Source of the DNA: Idiomarina seosinensis_A
Lineage (GTDB): Bacteria; Pseudomonadota; Gammaproteobacteria; Enterobacterales; Alteromonadaceae
Reading direction: 5' to 3'
Length of the DNA: 64,000 bases
Assembly: GCF_044797955.1 (NCBI RefSeq)
Contig: NZ_CP085211.1
Span: 806,001 to 870,000 of the forward strand
Shown here: piece after piece, positions 53,010 to 62,308 of the stretch
Layout of the letters: every line of letters starts with the position of its first letter
How positions within the stretch are numbered: position 1 is the stretch's first letter
Program-made: the position numbers and the translations under genes
The notes under the pieces: generated by a model
Told to the model about the DNA's origin: nothing
The model's input: only the letters and a program-made list of their open reading frames with translations
Databases searched by the model: none

Positions 53010-55970
53010 ATGTCTGACATTCGACTCTCGCGTCGCCACTGGGCTAAAAAGCCGTTGGCACTGGCGGTCAGCTGCATTTTAGCGTCCGCTTCAGTTAACG
53101 CTTTAGCCCAGCAGGCCGATGAAAACAATGCCGACCAGGCCAACGCCGAGGAACGGCCTGAACGTATTGAAGTAGTGGGTTCACGGATCCGCAGCGACGG
53201 CATGGATGAAGCCACGCCTATCGAAGTAATTTCTGCCGATGAGGCCATTGAGCAGGGTTTTACTAACCTAGGTGAGTTGTTACGCAGCTCTACTGTCGCG
53301 GCCGGCTCTAATCAAATAACTGCAGCAACCTCTTCGGCGGTTACCTCCGGCGGTGCCGGCGTCGAGACCCTGTCATTACGGGGACTGGGCGCTAACCGCA
53401 CACTGGTTCTGTTAAACGGCCGCCGTGCCGGTCCTTCGGGCACCCGCGGTGAAGTCGCAGCCTTTGATATGAACACCTTGCCGCTGGCGGCGATAGAGCG
53501 CGTTGAGATCCTTAAAGATGGTGCATCATCACTGTACGGATCTGATGCTGTAGCCGGTGTGGTTAACATTATCACCAAAAAAGGCGACGAAAGCTCGCTA
53601 AACTTTAACACCAGCCAGCCAACCGATGCCGGTGGAGAGACTGTCCGTGCCAACTTCACTTTTGGCCGTGGCTATGACCGGGGGTCGTTCCGGGTCGTTG
53701 GTGATTATAATTTACAAAAAGAATTATCTCTGGGTCAGCGCGACTTTTTTGATTGTGCGGAGCGCTATTACTTCGACCCGGAAACCGGCGAACGTGCCGA
53801 TCCTATAGATCCACGCACCGGTCAGCCCCATTGCAGTGACTTACCCTGGGGACAAGTCTGGGTCTATGACTATACCGGTGGTGGTTACAACGGCTACGGC
53901 CTGGCTCAGTACGACTATGACAATGTACTGGGAGAATATGTCGACCGCAATGACGCCAGTATTCCTGCGCCCTGGCCAGAGGGCTGGTTCCCGGTCGGTT
54001 TTGACAAAGCCAGCGATGGGTTAGTCGATGCCGATCATCCATTTCAGGATTTAGAGACTCTGATCCCGCGCCAGGAGCTGATGACGGTTTACGGGCAGGG
54101 CGATTACATGTTGACGGACGACATCACCGCTTATGCTGAAATATTGTTTAACCGTCGTGATACCGATGTCGACGGTTATCGCCAGTTTTGGGGGTATCGT
54201 TTATCAGAGGGCTTTGGTGATCCCCTTAGCGCTGGCTGGACCGGTCCTCAGGTATTAAGCCCGACACCAATTACTGACTGGAGCGGAAGCGACATTACGG
54301 TAGACTACCGGCGTTTCGTGGTCGGCATGGAAGGCTATCTGGGAGACTGGTTCTGGGATGTTCACTACCAGGACTCTAAGAGTGATGGCGATTACAGCAC
54401 CAAAATTATTTACGATGATGCGATATCGCCGTATGACTTTACCGTCGGCTCCTGTGAAGGCTCGCAGACCCCTATTCGCGGCGTCGACTGCCAGGATATA
54501 CCATGGTTTGATCCGGACTTTTTGGCCGGCGATATATCGCCTGAGATGCAGGAATTTTTATTCGGTATCGAAACTGGTAATACCGAGTATACCCAGCGCA
54601 CCATCGAAGCTTACATTACCGGTGATTTGCTAACCTTGCCTGCCGGGGTAATGGGCGGGGCCTTTGGTGTCTCGTATCGCGAAGATGAAATTGTTGACAC
54701 TCCCGGGGCCGCCACTCTGGCCGGCAACACCTGGGGCTCTACCTCAGCCGGGATAACCGCCGGTGAGTCTGAAACAAAAGCGGTATTCGGTGAAATTCAG
54801 GCGCCATTACTGATGGATGTGCCTTTTGTCAGCCAGCTGGATTTAGTGGCCTCCGCGCGCTATACCGATGTTGATACTTACGGCAGCGAGACCACCTACA
54901 AAGTAGGATTGAACTGGCGGGTAACGGATGATTTCCGTATTCGCGGCTCGCAGGGCACCTCGTTCCGTTCACCGGCGTTGTACGAGCTGTATCTGAACGA
55001 TCAGACCAGCTTTATCGGCCAGCGCAGTATCGACCCCTGTATCAACTGGCAGCAGAATCTCGACGAGGGTAACATCAGCCAGTTGTTAGCCGATAACTGT
55101 GCCGCCGACGGTGTACCGGGTAACTTCCCGGGCGGTAATATCACTGCCACTGTGACTTCAGGTGGTGGCGCCGGTGTGCTGGAAGCAGAAACTTCGGATG
55201 CCCTGACCTATGGCTTCGTGTGGATGCCGGAAGCTTCAAACTTTAGCCTCTCAGTGGACTACTTTGAAATTGAAATCGAGGGTGAAGTAACTTTGCTCGG
55301 GGCATCGACTATTGTTTACCAGTGTTACTCATCGGAAGATTTCGCCAACGAACCACTGTGTGATCAAATTGACCGTGATCCCGATGACTATTCCATTACC
55401 GACGTTGAAGGCGGTTATCTTAATATAGCCAACCAAATGAACCGCGGTGTTGATTTTAAGGCGATTTATACCACCGATACACCGATTGGTAATTTGTATC
55501 TGGGTTATGAACATACCGTACAAATTGAAGCGTCGCGCCAGTTATTTGCTGATAGCCAGCGGCTGGACTACACCGGTGAATTTGGTAATCCGAAGCATGT
55601 TGGTAACCTCAATGCACGGCTTGCGTATGAAGACTGGGACTTTAACTGGACTGGCCGCTACATTGGCGAAGTTTCAAACTATGAGCGCTTTGGCCAGGGT
55701 GAATATGAAGATACTCTTTCTTATCGCGGCGAAGACGTGCGCCTGGTGATGGACAGCGATGCTTACATTACCCATGCATTTTCCGTAGCCCGCAGTTTTG
55801 ACAACGGCATTGATTTTACCGTTGGTGTGGCTAATGCGTTTGATAAAGAGCCGCCACGGGTAAGTGCTCCCGGTGGTTCTCGTATCTCACGTCGCGGCAC
55901 TGCAGCCTTTTACAGTCAGTACGACTGGCTGGGCCGGCGGGTATTCTTAAACCTGGGCTATAGCTTCTAA
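53010..55970 (+). CDS. TonB-dependent receptor, substrate unknown
   Basis: 986-residue outer-membrane receptor. Signal peptide about 1-34 (ends ALAQQ), a likely TonB box near ERIEVVGSRIR, then a plug domain (about 60-180; TPIEVISADEAIEQGFTNL, LSLRGLGANRTLVLLNGRR, VERVEILKDGASSLYGSDAVAGVVNIITKK). A 22-strand-type barrel follows, with many Asp/Tyr/Gly-rich extracellular loops including Cys pairs (about residues 250-275, 485-500, 680-705), ending in aromatic LNLGYSF. It belongs to the large-plug receptor group common in marine bacteria and Xanthomonadales, often for oligosaccharides or peptides. GGGGA lies before the ATG. Separated from the next gene by a terminator. Confidence 0.92.
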   Translation: MSDIRLSRRHWAKKPLALAVSCILASASVNALAQQADENNADQANAEERPERIEVVGSRIRSDGMDEATPIEVISADEAIEQGFTNLGELLRSSTVAAGSNQITAATSSAVTSGGAGVETLSLRGLGANRTLVLLNGRRAGPSGTRGEVAAFDMNTLPLAAIERVEILKDGASSLYGSDAVAGVVNIITKKGDESSLNFNTSQPTDAGGETVRANFTFGRGYDRGSFRVVGDYNLQKELSLGQRDFFDCAERYYFDPETGERADPIDPRTGQPHCSDLPWGQVWVYDYTGGGYNGYGLAQYDYDNVLGEYVDRNDASIPAPWPEGWFPVGFDKASDGLVDADHPFQDLETLIPRQELMTVYGQGDYMLTDDITAYAEILFNRRDTDVDGYRQFWGYRLSEGFGDPLSAGWTGPQVLSPTPITDWSGSDITVDYRRFVVGMEGYLGDWFWDVHYQDSKSDGDYSTKIIYDDAISPYDFTVGSCEGSQTPIRGVDCQDIPWFDPDFLAGDISPEMQEFLFGIETGNTEYTQRTIEAYITGDLLTLPAGVMGGAFGVSYREDEIVDTPGAATLAGNTWGSTSAGITAGESETKAVFGEIQAPLLMDVPFVSQLDLVASARYTDVDTYGSETTYKVGLNWRVTDDFRIRGSQGTSFRSPALYELYLNDQTSFIGQRSIDPCINWQQNLDEGNISQLLADNCAADGVPGNFPGGNITATVTSGGGAGVLEAETSDALTYGFVWMPEASNFSLSVDYFEIEIEGEVTLLGASTIVYQCYSSEDFANEPLCDQIDRDPDDYSITDVEGGYLNIANQMNRGVDFKAIYTTDTPIGNLYLGYEHTVQIEASRQLFADSQRLDYTGEFGNPKHVGNLNARLAYEDWDFNWTGRYIGEVSNYERFGQGEYEDTLSYRGEDVRLVMDSDAYITHAFSVARSFDNGIDFTVGVANAFDKEPPRVSAPGGSRISRRGTAAFYSQYDWLGRRVFLNLGYSF

Positions 55971-55987
55971 GTTGGCCTTTTGCTGTT

Positions 55988-56016
55988 AAAATGCCGGCGC
56001 TTAGCCGGCATTTTTT
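55988..56016 (+). terminator. Intrinsic terminator after the TonB receptor
   Basis: ATGCCGGC (55991-55998), loop GCTTA, GCCGGCAT (56004-56011) and six T. It lies between the receptor and the sulfotransferase-like gene, so the two are not a simple operon. Confidence 0.92.
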
Positions 56017-56049
56017 ATTAATAACGACGGAATCAGAAGGAACAAACCC

Positions 56050-56838
56050 ATGCCGAGAATTGTTGCAAAAGCGGATACTTTGGATAAAGCCAATAAGCAG
56101 TTCGCACACCAACCGCTGAAGCAGCCAGTGTTATTAAATTCGGTACCAAAGTCCGGTACTCATTTATTGCGTAATATATTTCGCATGTTTGTCGCTAACG
56201 AACAGCAATATCATGGCGCTTTTTTACAGTTGCCGAACCTGGCACAGCATCTCAGTGCGCTGGATGCTGATAAGCCAAAGCTAAGCTGGGGCCACTTATT
56301 ATTTTCTGATAACTCGGCCATAGCCACGCAAAAGGTGCGCAAGCTGGTGATTGTCCGGGACCCCTATGACTGGGTATTAGCCCGAGCCCGCTTTTTTTTA
56401 TCAGATAATTTTCAGGGCAATGTTGAGCACCTGAAAGGCGGTAAAGTGAGCGTTGAGCAGGTACTGAACATGATGATTTTTGGCATTCATCAGAAAGTGC
56501 CGTCTTTATGGGAGATATATACCCATACCGCTGTGTCCTGGCTTGCCAGTGATGTTACTTTAGTGCGCTATGAAGATGTTATGCACCACTTAAAGCGACT
56601 GGATGATAACGCTGCTGAGACTTATTTTACTGAGTTGCTGTCGCCGGTAATCGCAGGTGGCCTGCCGGAAGACTGGCGTGAACGTATCCGGGTGGGCGCG
56701 GACAAAAAACAAAGTGCGACCTATCGGGAAAATCTGGATGGCGGTAATTTTGCCATTCCCTCTACATTACCGGCACAACAACAGGCGATGGTGGATTATG
56801 CCGCGCCACAGCTGCGAACTATCCTCGGTTATTCCTAG
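56050..56838 (+). CDS. Sulfotransferase-like protein
   Basis: 262 residues with no signal peptide. PVLLNSVPKSGTHLLRN (about 31-47) is the 5'-phosphosulfate loop of PAPS-dependent sulfotransferases (PKSGTxxL). LSWGHLLFSD contains a His at the position of the catalytic His. KLVIVRDPYDWVLARARFF is the 3'-phosphate motif, but the usual Ser eight residues after the Arg is Ala. RVGADKKQSATYRENLDGG near the C-terminus parallels the RKGxxGDW region. The acceptor is unknown. AAGGA precedes the ATG. It lies between a TonB receptor and dnaK and is an accessory insertion in an otherwise conserved chaperone locus. Confidence 0.75.
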   Translation: MPRIVAKADTLDKANKQFAHQPLKQPVLLNSVPKSGTHLLRNIFRMFVANEQQYHGAFLQLPNLAQHLSALDADKPKLSWGHLLFSDNSAIATQKVRKLVIVRDPYDWVLARARFFLSDNFQGNVEHLKGGKVSVEQVLNMMIFGIHQKVPSLWEIYTHTAVSWLASDVTLVRYEDVMHHLKRLDDNAAETYFTELLSPVIAGGLPEDWRERIRVGADKKQSATYRENLDGGNFAIPSTLPAQQQAMVDYAAPQLRTILGYS

Positions 56839-56875
56839 CCAGGCAGTAAAAAACTAAAATTTCCTGAAACTTGCC

Positions 56876-56903
56876 CTTGTAATTGATGCAGTAATCCCCA
56901 TTT
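56876..56903 (+). promoter_or_regulatory. Sigma-32 heat-shock promoter of dnaK
   Basis: CTTGTA (56876-56881), 14-base spacer, CCCCATTT (56896-56903). The -10 is consensus and the -35 has one mismatch. The leader to the dnaK ATG is about 65 bases. Confidence 0.8.
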
Positions 56904-56974
56904 TACTTTCAACAGCAAATAGAGAAGGCGCCAACAGCGCCTGACCCTGAATAGCAAAGTCGTGGAGGATTATA

Positions 56975-58903
56975 ATGGGTAAGACTATTGGTATTGACTT
57001 AGGTACAACGAACTCTTGTTTGGCGGTACTGGACGGCGGCAAGCCTCGCGTTATTGAAAACGCTGAAGGCGACCGCACAACACCTTCGGTAGTTGCTTTT
57101 ACCGATGACGGAGAAACGCTGGTAGGTTCACCGGCAAAACGTCAGGCAGTGACCAACCCGAACAAAACGTTATACGCAATTAAACGCTTAATCGGCCGTC
57201 GCTTCGAAGATGAAGAAGTGCAGCGTGATATTGGCATCATGCCATACAAAATCGTAAAAGCCGACAACGGCGATGCCTGGGTTGAAATTGATGGTGAAAA
57301 GAAAGCACCACCACAAATTTCGGCCGAAGTGTTGAAAAAGATGAAGAAAACCGCTGAGGAATACCTCGGCGAGAAGGTAACCGATGCGGTTATTACGGTA
57401 CCGGCCTATTTTAATGATGCGCAGCGTCAGGCAACCAAAGATGCGGGTAAAATCGCAGGCCTTGAAGTTAAGCGCATTATCAACGAGCCGACCGCAGCTG
57501 CGCTGGCATACGGTATGGATAAAAAGTCAGGTGACAACGTTATTGCGGTCTACGACTTAGGTGGCGGTACCTTTGATATCTCGATTATCGAAATTGATGA
57601 AGTTGAAGGCGAGCACACGTTTGAAGTACTGGCGACCAATGGTAACACTCACTTAGGTGGTGAGGACTTTGATAACCGTCTGATTAATTACTTAGTCGAG
57701 CAGTTTGAAAAAGATCAAGGCATCGATTTACGCAAAGATCCACTGGCAATGCAGCGCTTAAAAGAAGCGGCTGAAAAGGCGAAAATCGAATTGTCGTCTG
57801 CGCAACAGACCGAAGTTAACTTGCCGTATATTACGGCTGACAATACCGGTCCTAAGCACATGGCAATTAAAGTGACGCGGGCCAAGCTGGAGTCTCTGGT
57901 AGAAGATTTGATCACCAAGTCACTGGAACCGGTTAAACAAGCGCTGGCTGATGCAGATCTGTCCGTGAGTGATGTCAATGATATCATCATGGTCGGTGGT
58001 CAAACCCGGATGCCGAAAGTGCAGGCCGCGGTAACTGACTTCTTTGGTAAAGAGCCACGTCGCGATGTTAACCCTGACGAAGCTGTTGCAGTCGGTGCGG
58101 CTGTGCAGGGCGGAGTATTGTCCGGCGATGTCAAAGACGTGCTGCTGCTGGACGTTACGCCACTGTCATTGGGTATTGAAACCATGGGCGGTGTGATGAC
58201 CAAACTGATTGAGAAGAACACTACGATTCCGACCAAAGAATCGCAGACCTTCTCGACAGCAGAAGATAATCAGTCGGCCGTGACCATCCATGTGCTGCAG
58301 GGTGAGCGTAAGCGCGCAGCGGATAACAAGTCGCTGGGTCAGTTTAACCTGGAAGGGATTCGTGCAGGTCGCCGTGGTGAACCGCAAATCGAAGTAACCT
58401 TCGATATTGATGCCGATGGTATCCTGCATGTGTCAGCGAAAGACAAAGACACAGGTAAAGAGCAGAAGATCACAATCAAAGCATCTTCTGGTCTGGACGA
58501 GTCAGAAGTCGAAAAAATGGTTCAGGATGCTGAAGCCCACGCTGAAGAAGATAAGAAGTTCGAGGAAATGGTGCAGGCACGTAACCAGGCAGATGCGTTG
58601 GTTCATTCGACCCGCAATCAGCTAAAAGAAGTGGGTGATGCCTTGGCTCAGGAAGATAAAGAGGCCATTGAAAAAGCCTGTGACGAACTGGAACAAGCAG
58701 CTAAAGATGGCGACAAAGAAGCTATCGAAAGCAAGACCCAGGCCTTAATGGAAGCTTCTCAAAAGCTGATGGAAGCAGCACAACAGCAACAGGCACAGCC
58801 TGGCGCTGAGGGAGCCGCCGGCGGCGAGGATGCTTCGGCCCGTGCTGATGACGATGTTGTCGATGCGGAGTTTGAAGAAGTTAAGGACGACGACAAGAAA
58901 TAA
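56975..58903 (+). CDS. dnaK: Chaperone protein DnaK (Hsp70)
   Basis: ATP-dependent chaperone. Signatures: GIDLGTTNSCLAV near the N-terminus, VYDLGGGTFDISI (about residues 191-203) and IMVGGQTRMPKVQAAV (about 336-351). The substrate domain begins LLLDVTPLSLGIETMGGV, and the C-terminal tail ends acidic (EEVKDDDKK) as in other bacterial DnaK. Length 642. GGAGG lies before the ATG. Operon with dnaJ, 89 bases downstream. Confidence 0.99.
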   Translation: MGKTIGIDLGTTNSCLAVLDGGKPRVIENAEGDRTTPSVVAFTDDGETLVGSPAKRQAVTNPNKTLYAIKRLIGRRFEDEEVQRDIGIMPYKIVKADNGDAWVEIDGEKKAPPQISAEVLKKMKKTAEEYLGEKVTDAVITVPAYFNDAQRQATKDAGKIAGLEVKRIINEPTAAALAYGMDKKSGDNVIAVYDLGGGTFDISIIEIDEVEGEHTFEVLATNGNTHLGGEDFDNRLINYLVEQFEKDQGIDLRKDPLAMQRLKEAAEKAKIELSSAQQTEVNLPYITADNTGPKHMAIKVTRAKLESLVEDLITKSLEPVKQALADADLSVSDVNDIIMVGGQTRMPKVQAAVTDFFGKEPRRDVNPDEAVAVGAAVQGGVLSGDVKDVLLLDVTPLSLGIETMGGVMTKLIEKNTTIPTKESQTFSTAEDNQSAVTIHVLQGERKRAADNKSLGQFNLEGIRAGRRGEPQIEVTFDIDADGILHVSAKDKDTGKEQKITIKASSGLDESEVEKMVQDAEAHAEEDKKFEEMVQARNQADALVHSTRNQLKEVGDALAQEDKEAIEKACDELEQAAKDGDKEAIESKTQALMEASQKLMEAAQQQQAQPGAEGAAGGEDASARADDDVVDAEFEEVKDDDKK

Positions 58904-58927
58904 GCGCCAGGGCAACTGCGCTAATCA

Positions 58928-58959
58928 ACACGGGTGTTGCCGCAAGGTAATGCCCGTGT
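58928..58959 (+). other. Intercistronic hairpin between dnaK and dnaJ
   Basis: ACACGGG (58928-58934) pairs with CCCGTGT (58953-58959); inside, TTGCC pairs with GGTAA around a GCAA loop, with a TG/TG internal mismatch. Twelve pairs in all and a GNRA-type tetraloop, without a T-run. More likely an mRNA-stabilising or processing element than a terminator. Confidence 0.6.
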
Positions 58960-58992
58960 ATTTGTATCAGAACCGGATAAAGACTCAAAGAT

Positions 58993-60150
58993 ATGGCGAC
59001 AAAAGACTTTTATCAGATCCTCGAGGTGTCCAAAGACGCCAATGAGCGAGATATTAAAAAGGCGTACAAACGCCTGGCAATGAAGTATCACCCGGATCGT
59101 ACCGAGGGCAACAAAGACCTCGAACTGAAATTCAAAGAAATTAAACAGGCCTATGAAGTCCTGTCGGATCCGCAAAAACGTCAGATGTATGACCAATATG
59201 GGCACGAAGCATTCGAACAGGCACGCCAGGGCGGTGGCGGAGCTGGCGCCGGTGGATTCGGTGGTGGTGCTGATTTTGCTGATATCTTTGGCGATGTATT
59301 TGGCGATATTTTTGGCGGCGGTGGTGGCCGGCGTCAGCAATCACGTGCCCAACGTGGCGCTGATTTACGCTACAACCTGGAAATGTCATTAGAAGATGCT
59401 GTGCGTGGTAAAACAGTCGAGCTGCAGATCCCCACTCTGGTGGAGTGCAGTGATTGTGACGGCAGTGGTGCTAAAAAAGGCAGCAAGCCTGAAACCTGCA
59501 GCCATTGTCACGGCGCTGGCCAAATTCAGATGCGCCAGGGCTTTTTTGCCGTGCAGCAGGCCTGTCCGCATTGCCGCGGCAAAGGCACCATCATTAAAGA
59601 TCCTTGCCGGACTTGCCATGGCGAAGGCCGGGTTGAGAAAACCAAAAACTTGTCGGTCAAAATTCCGGCCGGCGTTGACACGGGCGATCGTATTCGTCTG
59701 GCCAGTGAAGGTGAGGCCGGCGAACATGGAGCACCGGCCGGTGATCTCTATGTCCAGGTTCATGTGCGCGAGCATCCGATCTTTGCCCGCGATGGCAACA
59801 ACTTATACTGTGAGGTGCCGATAAGCTTTACTAAAGCGGCTTTGGGCGGTGATATTGAAGTACCGACGCTGGAAGGTAAAGTTAAACTTAAGGTACCGAA
59901 AGAAACGCAGACCGGGAAACACTTCCGCCTGCGCAGTAAGGGCGTTAAGTCAGTTCGTACCGGCGCCACCGGCGATTTGATCTGTAAAGTTGTGATCGAA
60001 ACACCGGTTAACTTGTCGGCCAAACAGCGAGAAATGCTGGAAGAGCTTGAAACGTCCATGGGCGAAGGCGATGAAGCGGCAAAAAACCGGCCAAAAGAAA
60101 AAGGCTTTTTTGACGGTGTGAAACAGTTTTTTGATGACTTACGCAAATAA
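58993..60150 (+). CDS. dnaJ: Chaperone protein DnaJ (Hsp40)
   Basis: Cochaperone that delivers substrates to DnaK and stimulates its ATPase. J domain (about 1-70) with the HPD motif in KYHPDRTEG, Gly-rich region (about 75-115), and four zinc-finger repeats CSDCDGSG, CSHCHGAG, CPHCRGKG and CRTCHGEG (about 154-212), then two beta-sandwich C-terminal domains. Length 385. Downstream of dnaK in the classical order. Confidence 0.99.
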   Translation: MATKDFYQILEVSKDANERDIKKAYKRLAMKYHPDRTEGNKDLELKFKEIKQAYEVLSDPQKRQMYDQYGHEAFEQARQGGGGAGAGGFGGGADFADIFGDVFGDIFGGGGGRRQQSRAQRGADLRYNLEMSLEDAVRGKTVELQIPTLVECSDCDGSGAKKGSKPETCSHCHGAGQIQMRQGFFAVQQACPHCRGKGTIIKDPCRTCHGEGRVEKTKNLSVKIPAGVDTGDRIRLASEGEAGEHGAPAGDLYVQVHVREHPIFARDGNNLYCEVPISFTKAALGGDIEVPTLEGKVKLKVPKETQTGKHFRLRSKGVKSVRTGATGDLICKVVIETPVNLSAKQREMLEELETSMGEGDEAAKNRPKEKGFFDGVKQFFDDLRK

Positions 60151-60194
60151 ACTGCTATTACTTTAAAAGAAGCTATTAACGAAGGTATCGATTT

Positions 60195-60983
60195 ATGCAG
60201 TTACGCGCAGTGAGTTTAGCGGTGTTCGCATCAGTTCTGCTGGCAAGTTGTTCACAGTCGCCAACCGGGCGTTCACAGCTAATGCTGATGTCGCCGCAGC
60301 AGTTGGATAAAATGGGCGAGCAGTCCTACCAGCAGATGCAGCAGGAACTGGAAATCAACACAGATGAGCAAACCAATGCTTATGTGCAGTGCGTCAGTGA
60401 TGAATTAATCGATACCTTGCCGGAACCCTACCGTAGTGCGGACTGGGAAATCACCGTGTTTGCTGATGATGCCGCTAATGCCTTTGCTTTACCGGGCAAT
60501 AATATTGGCGTTTATAATGGCTTACTGGACGTTGCTGAAAACCAGCATCAGCTGGCTGCAGTTATTGGTCATGAAATTGCCCATGTCATAGCCCAGCACA
60601 GTAATGAACGGGTTTCCAGCAATATGATGGTTGGCCTGGGTATGCAAATGGGGGCTGTTTTAGCCGAAACTCAGCTAGACGATAGCACCGCTGCGCTGGC
60701 GATGGCAGCCTTAGGCGTTGGCGCTCAGGTCGGTGTGTTGTTACCTTATTCGCGAGCTCACGAATCAGAAGCCGATAAGCTGGGTTTACGCTATATGGCT
60801 GCGGCTGGATTTGAACCGGCCGAAGCTGCTCAATTATGGCGTAACATGGCGGCTAATTCGGAAGGTCAGGCACCACCGGAATTCCTTTCTACTCACCCTC
60901 ATCCCGGCAGCCGCATCGATGCAATCAACAATTACCTGCCTGAGCTGCAGGTAGCTTCCCGCAGCCCCAATTGTCAACCATGA
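60195..60983 (+). CDS. M48 family metalloprotease lipoprotein
   Basis: 262 residues. Lipoprotein signal with VLLASC and Cys19 as lipidation site. Zinc motif HEIAHVIAQHS (HExxH) at about residue 125, with the third ligand Glu in the HESEADKLGLRYMAAAGF segment. This matches the E. coli LoiP (YggG) and BepA-type peptidases but lacks the TPR tail of BepA, so LoiP-like. Likely an outer-membrane quality-control peptidase. Follows dnaJ after 44 bases. Confidence 0.88.
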   Translation: MQLRAVSLAVFASVLLASCSQSPTGRSQLMLMSPQQLDKMGEQSYQQMQQELEINTDEQTNAYVQCVSDELIDTLPEPYRSADWEITVFADDAANAFALPGNNIGVYNGLLDVAENQHQLAAVIGHEIAHVIAQHSNERVSSNMMVGLGMQMGAVLAETQLDDSTAALAMAALGVGAQVGVLLPYSRAHESEADKLGLRYMAAAGFEPAEAAQLWRNMAANSEGQAPPEFLSTHPHPGSRIDAINNYLPELQVASRSPNCQP

Positions 60984-61093
60984 TGGCAGTGACGGCTGCT
61001 GCTATTTAAAGGGTTATATCCTATAGCCAAATAGTCTTTGCCAGCCGCTGAAGAAGCCGTATATTCGTCGTTTTTTTAACGGCGGTGGTTTTT

Positions 61094-62308
61094 ATGTTGA
61101 AGTGGTGGTTTGCGATTCCGTTTTGGCAGCGGGTGCTGGGTGCCTTCGCGCTGGGAATGATTATTGGAGCCCTGTCACCGGCCACAGGGGTTGCGTTGAA
61201 ACCGCTTGGCGATTTGTTTATCCGGGCCATAACCATGTTGGTTGCGCCGCTGATATTTTGCGCTATTGTGACTGCAATCACTGATCTTAATGATGGCCAA
61301 AAGCTTGGTCGCCTTGGCGCTAAAACGCTTGGGTTATTTATGTTTACGGCGGTTATCGCCAGTGCCATCGGGCTGACTTTAGCATCCTTAATCGACATGA
61401 GCCCGGCAGTCACTCTGACGGCCAGCGAACAGACAGAAAAGCAGATCCCTTCTATTGCGCAGGTGTTTCTTAATTTTGTGCCAAGTAATCCGTTTGCGGC
61501 ATTGTCTCAGGGTAATGTACTGCAGATTGTGGTTTTTGCAGCTGTTATCGGCATCGCCATCCAAAAAGTCGGCAGTAAGGCGGATGCGTTGCGGCGCACG
61601 ATAAAGTCCGGCGCAGAGGTTATGTATGAAGTCACCCGCATGGTGTTACAGTTAACCCCGATTGGAGTGCTGGGACTAATGGCCTGGGTAATCGGTGAAT
61701 ACGGTTTCAGCAGTTTATTGCCGCTGGCCAAATTTGTCGGCGTGATTTACCTGGCAGCAGCCGTGCAGATTATTTTTGTTTACGGCTCTCTGGTACGCTG
61801 GTTTGGTAAATTAAGCCCGCTTGAATTTTTTAAGTCGGTATTTGACGCGCAAATTGTTGCTTTTACAACCTGCAGCTCATTTGGATCGCTGCCCGCTGCT
61901 CACCGCGCGGTGACGGAGCGACTACGGGTTTCTAAAGAATACGCTTCTTTTGTGTTACCGCTGGGGGCGACAATTAATATGGATGGCTGTGGTGGCATTT
62001 ACCCCGCTGTAGCTGCTATTTTTATCGCAAACTTATACGGTATCCCGCTGGAGCTGTTTGATTATGCTTTGATTATGCTGACAGCAACACTGGCTTCGGT
62101 TGGCACGGCAGGGGTGCCGGGCACCGCGTTAGTAATGCTTACAGTGACCCTGAACGTGGTTGGCCTGCCGCTGGAAGGCATTGCCTTTATTGCGGCGATA
62201 GATCGAATTATTGATATGGTTCGCACCCTGACCAATGTTACTGGTGATATGATGGTGGCGCGCGTGGTAGCAAAAAGCGAAAATTTACTAACCCCGGAGT
62301 CAACATGA
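61094..62308 (+). CDS. Dicarboxylate/amino acid:cation symporter (SDF family)
   Basis: 404 residues with eight or so membrane segments of the sodium:dicarboxylate symporter family (GltP/DctA/SstT group). Signatures: FTTCSSFGSLPAAHRAV (serine-rich re-entrant loop HP1), ATINMDGCGGIYPAVAAIFIA (NMDG motif), VGTAGVPGTALVML (HP2) and IDRIIDMVRTLTNVTGD. I start at ATG 61094, which has GGCGGTGG five bases upstream; the GTG at 61085 is an alternative. The stop overlaps the dapB start by four bases (ATGA), so the two are translated together. Substrate not resolved; aspartate, glutamate or a C4 acid are possible. Confidence 0.9.
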   Translation: MLKWWFAIPFWQRVLGAFALGMIIGALSPATGVALKPLGDLFIRAITMLVAPLIFCAIVTAITDLNDGQKLGRLGAKTLGLFMFTAVIASAIGLTLASLIDMSPAVTLTASEQTEKQIPSIAQVFLNFVPSNPFAALSQGNVLQIVVFAAVIGIAIQKVGSKADALRRTIKSGAEVMYEVTRMVLQLTPIGVLGLMAWVIGEYGFSSLLPLAKFVGVIYLAAAVQIIFVYGSLVRWFGKLSPLEFFKSVFDAQIVAFTTCSSFGSLPAAHRAVTERLRVSKEYASFVLPLGATINMDGCGGIYPAVAAIFIANLYGIPLELFDYALIMLTATLASVGTAGVPGTALVMLTVTLNVVGLPLEGIAFIAAIDRIIDMVRTLTNVTGDMMVARVVAKSENLLTPEST

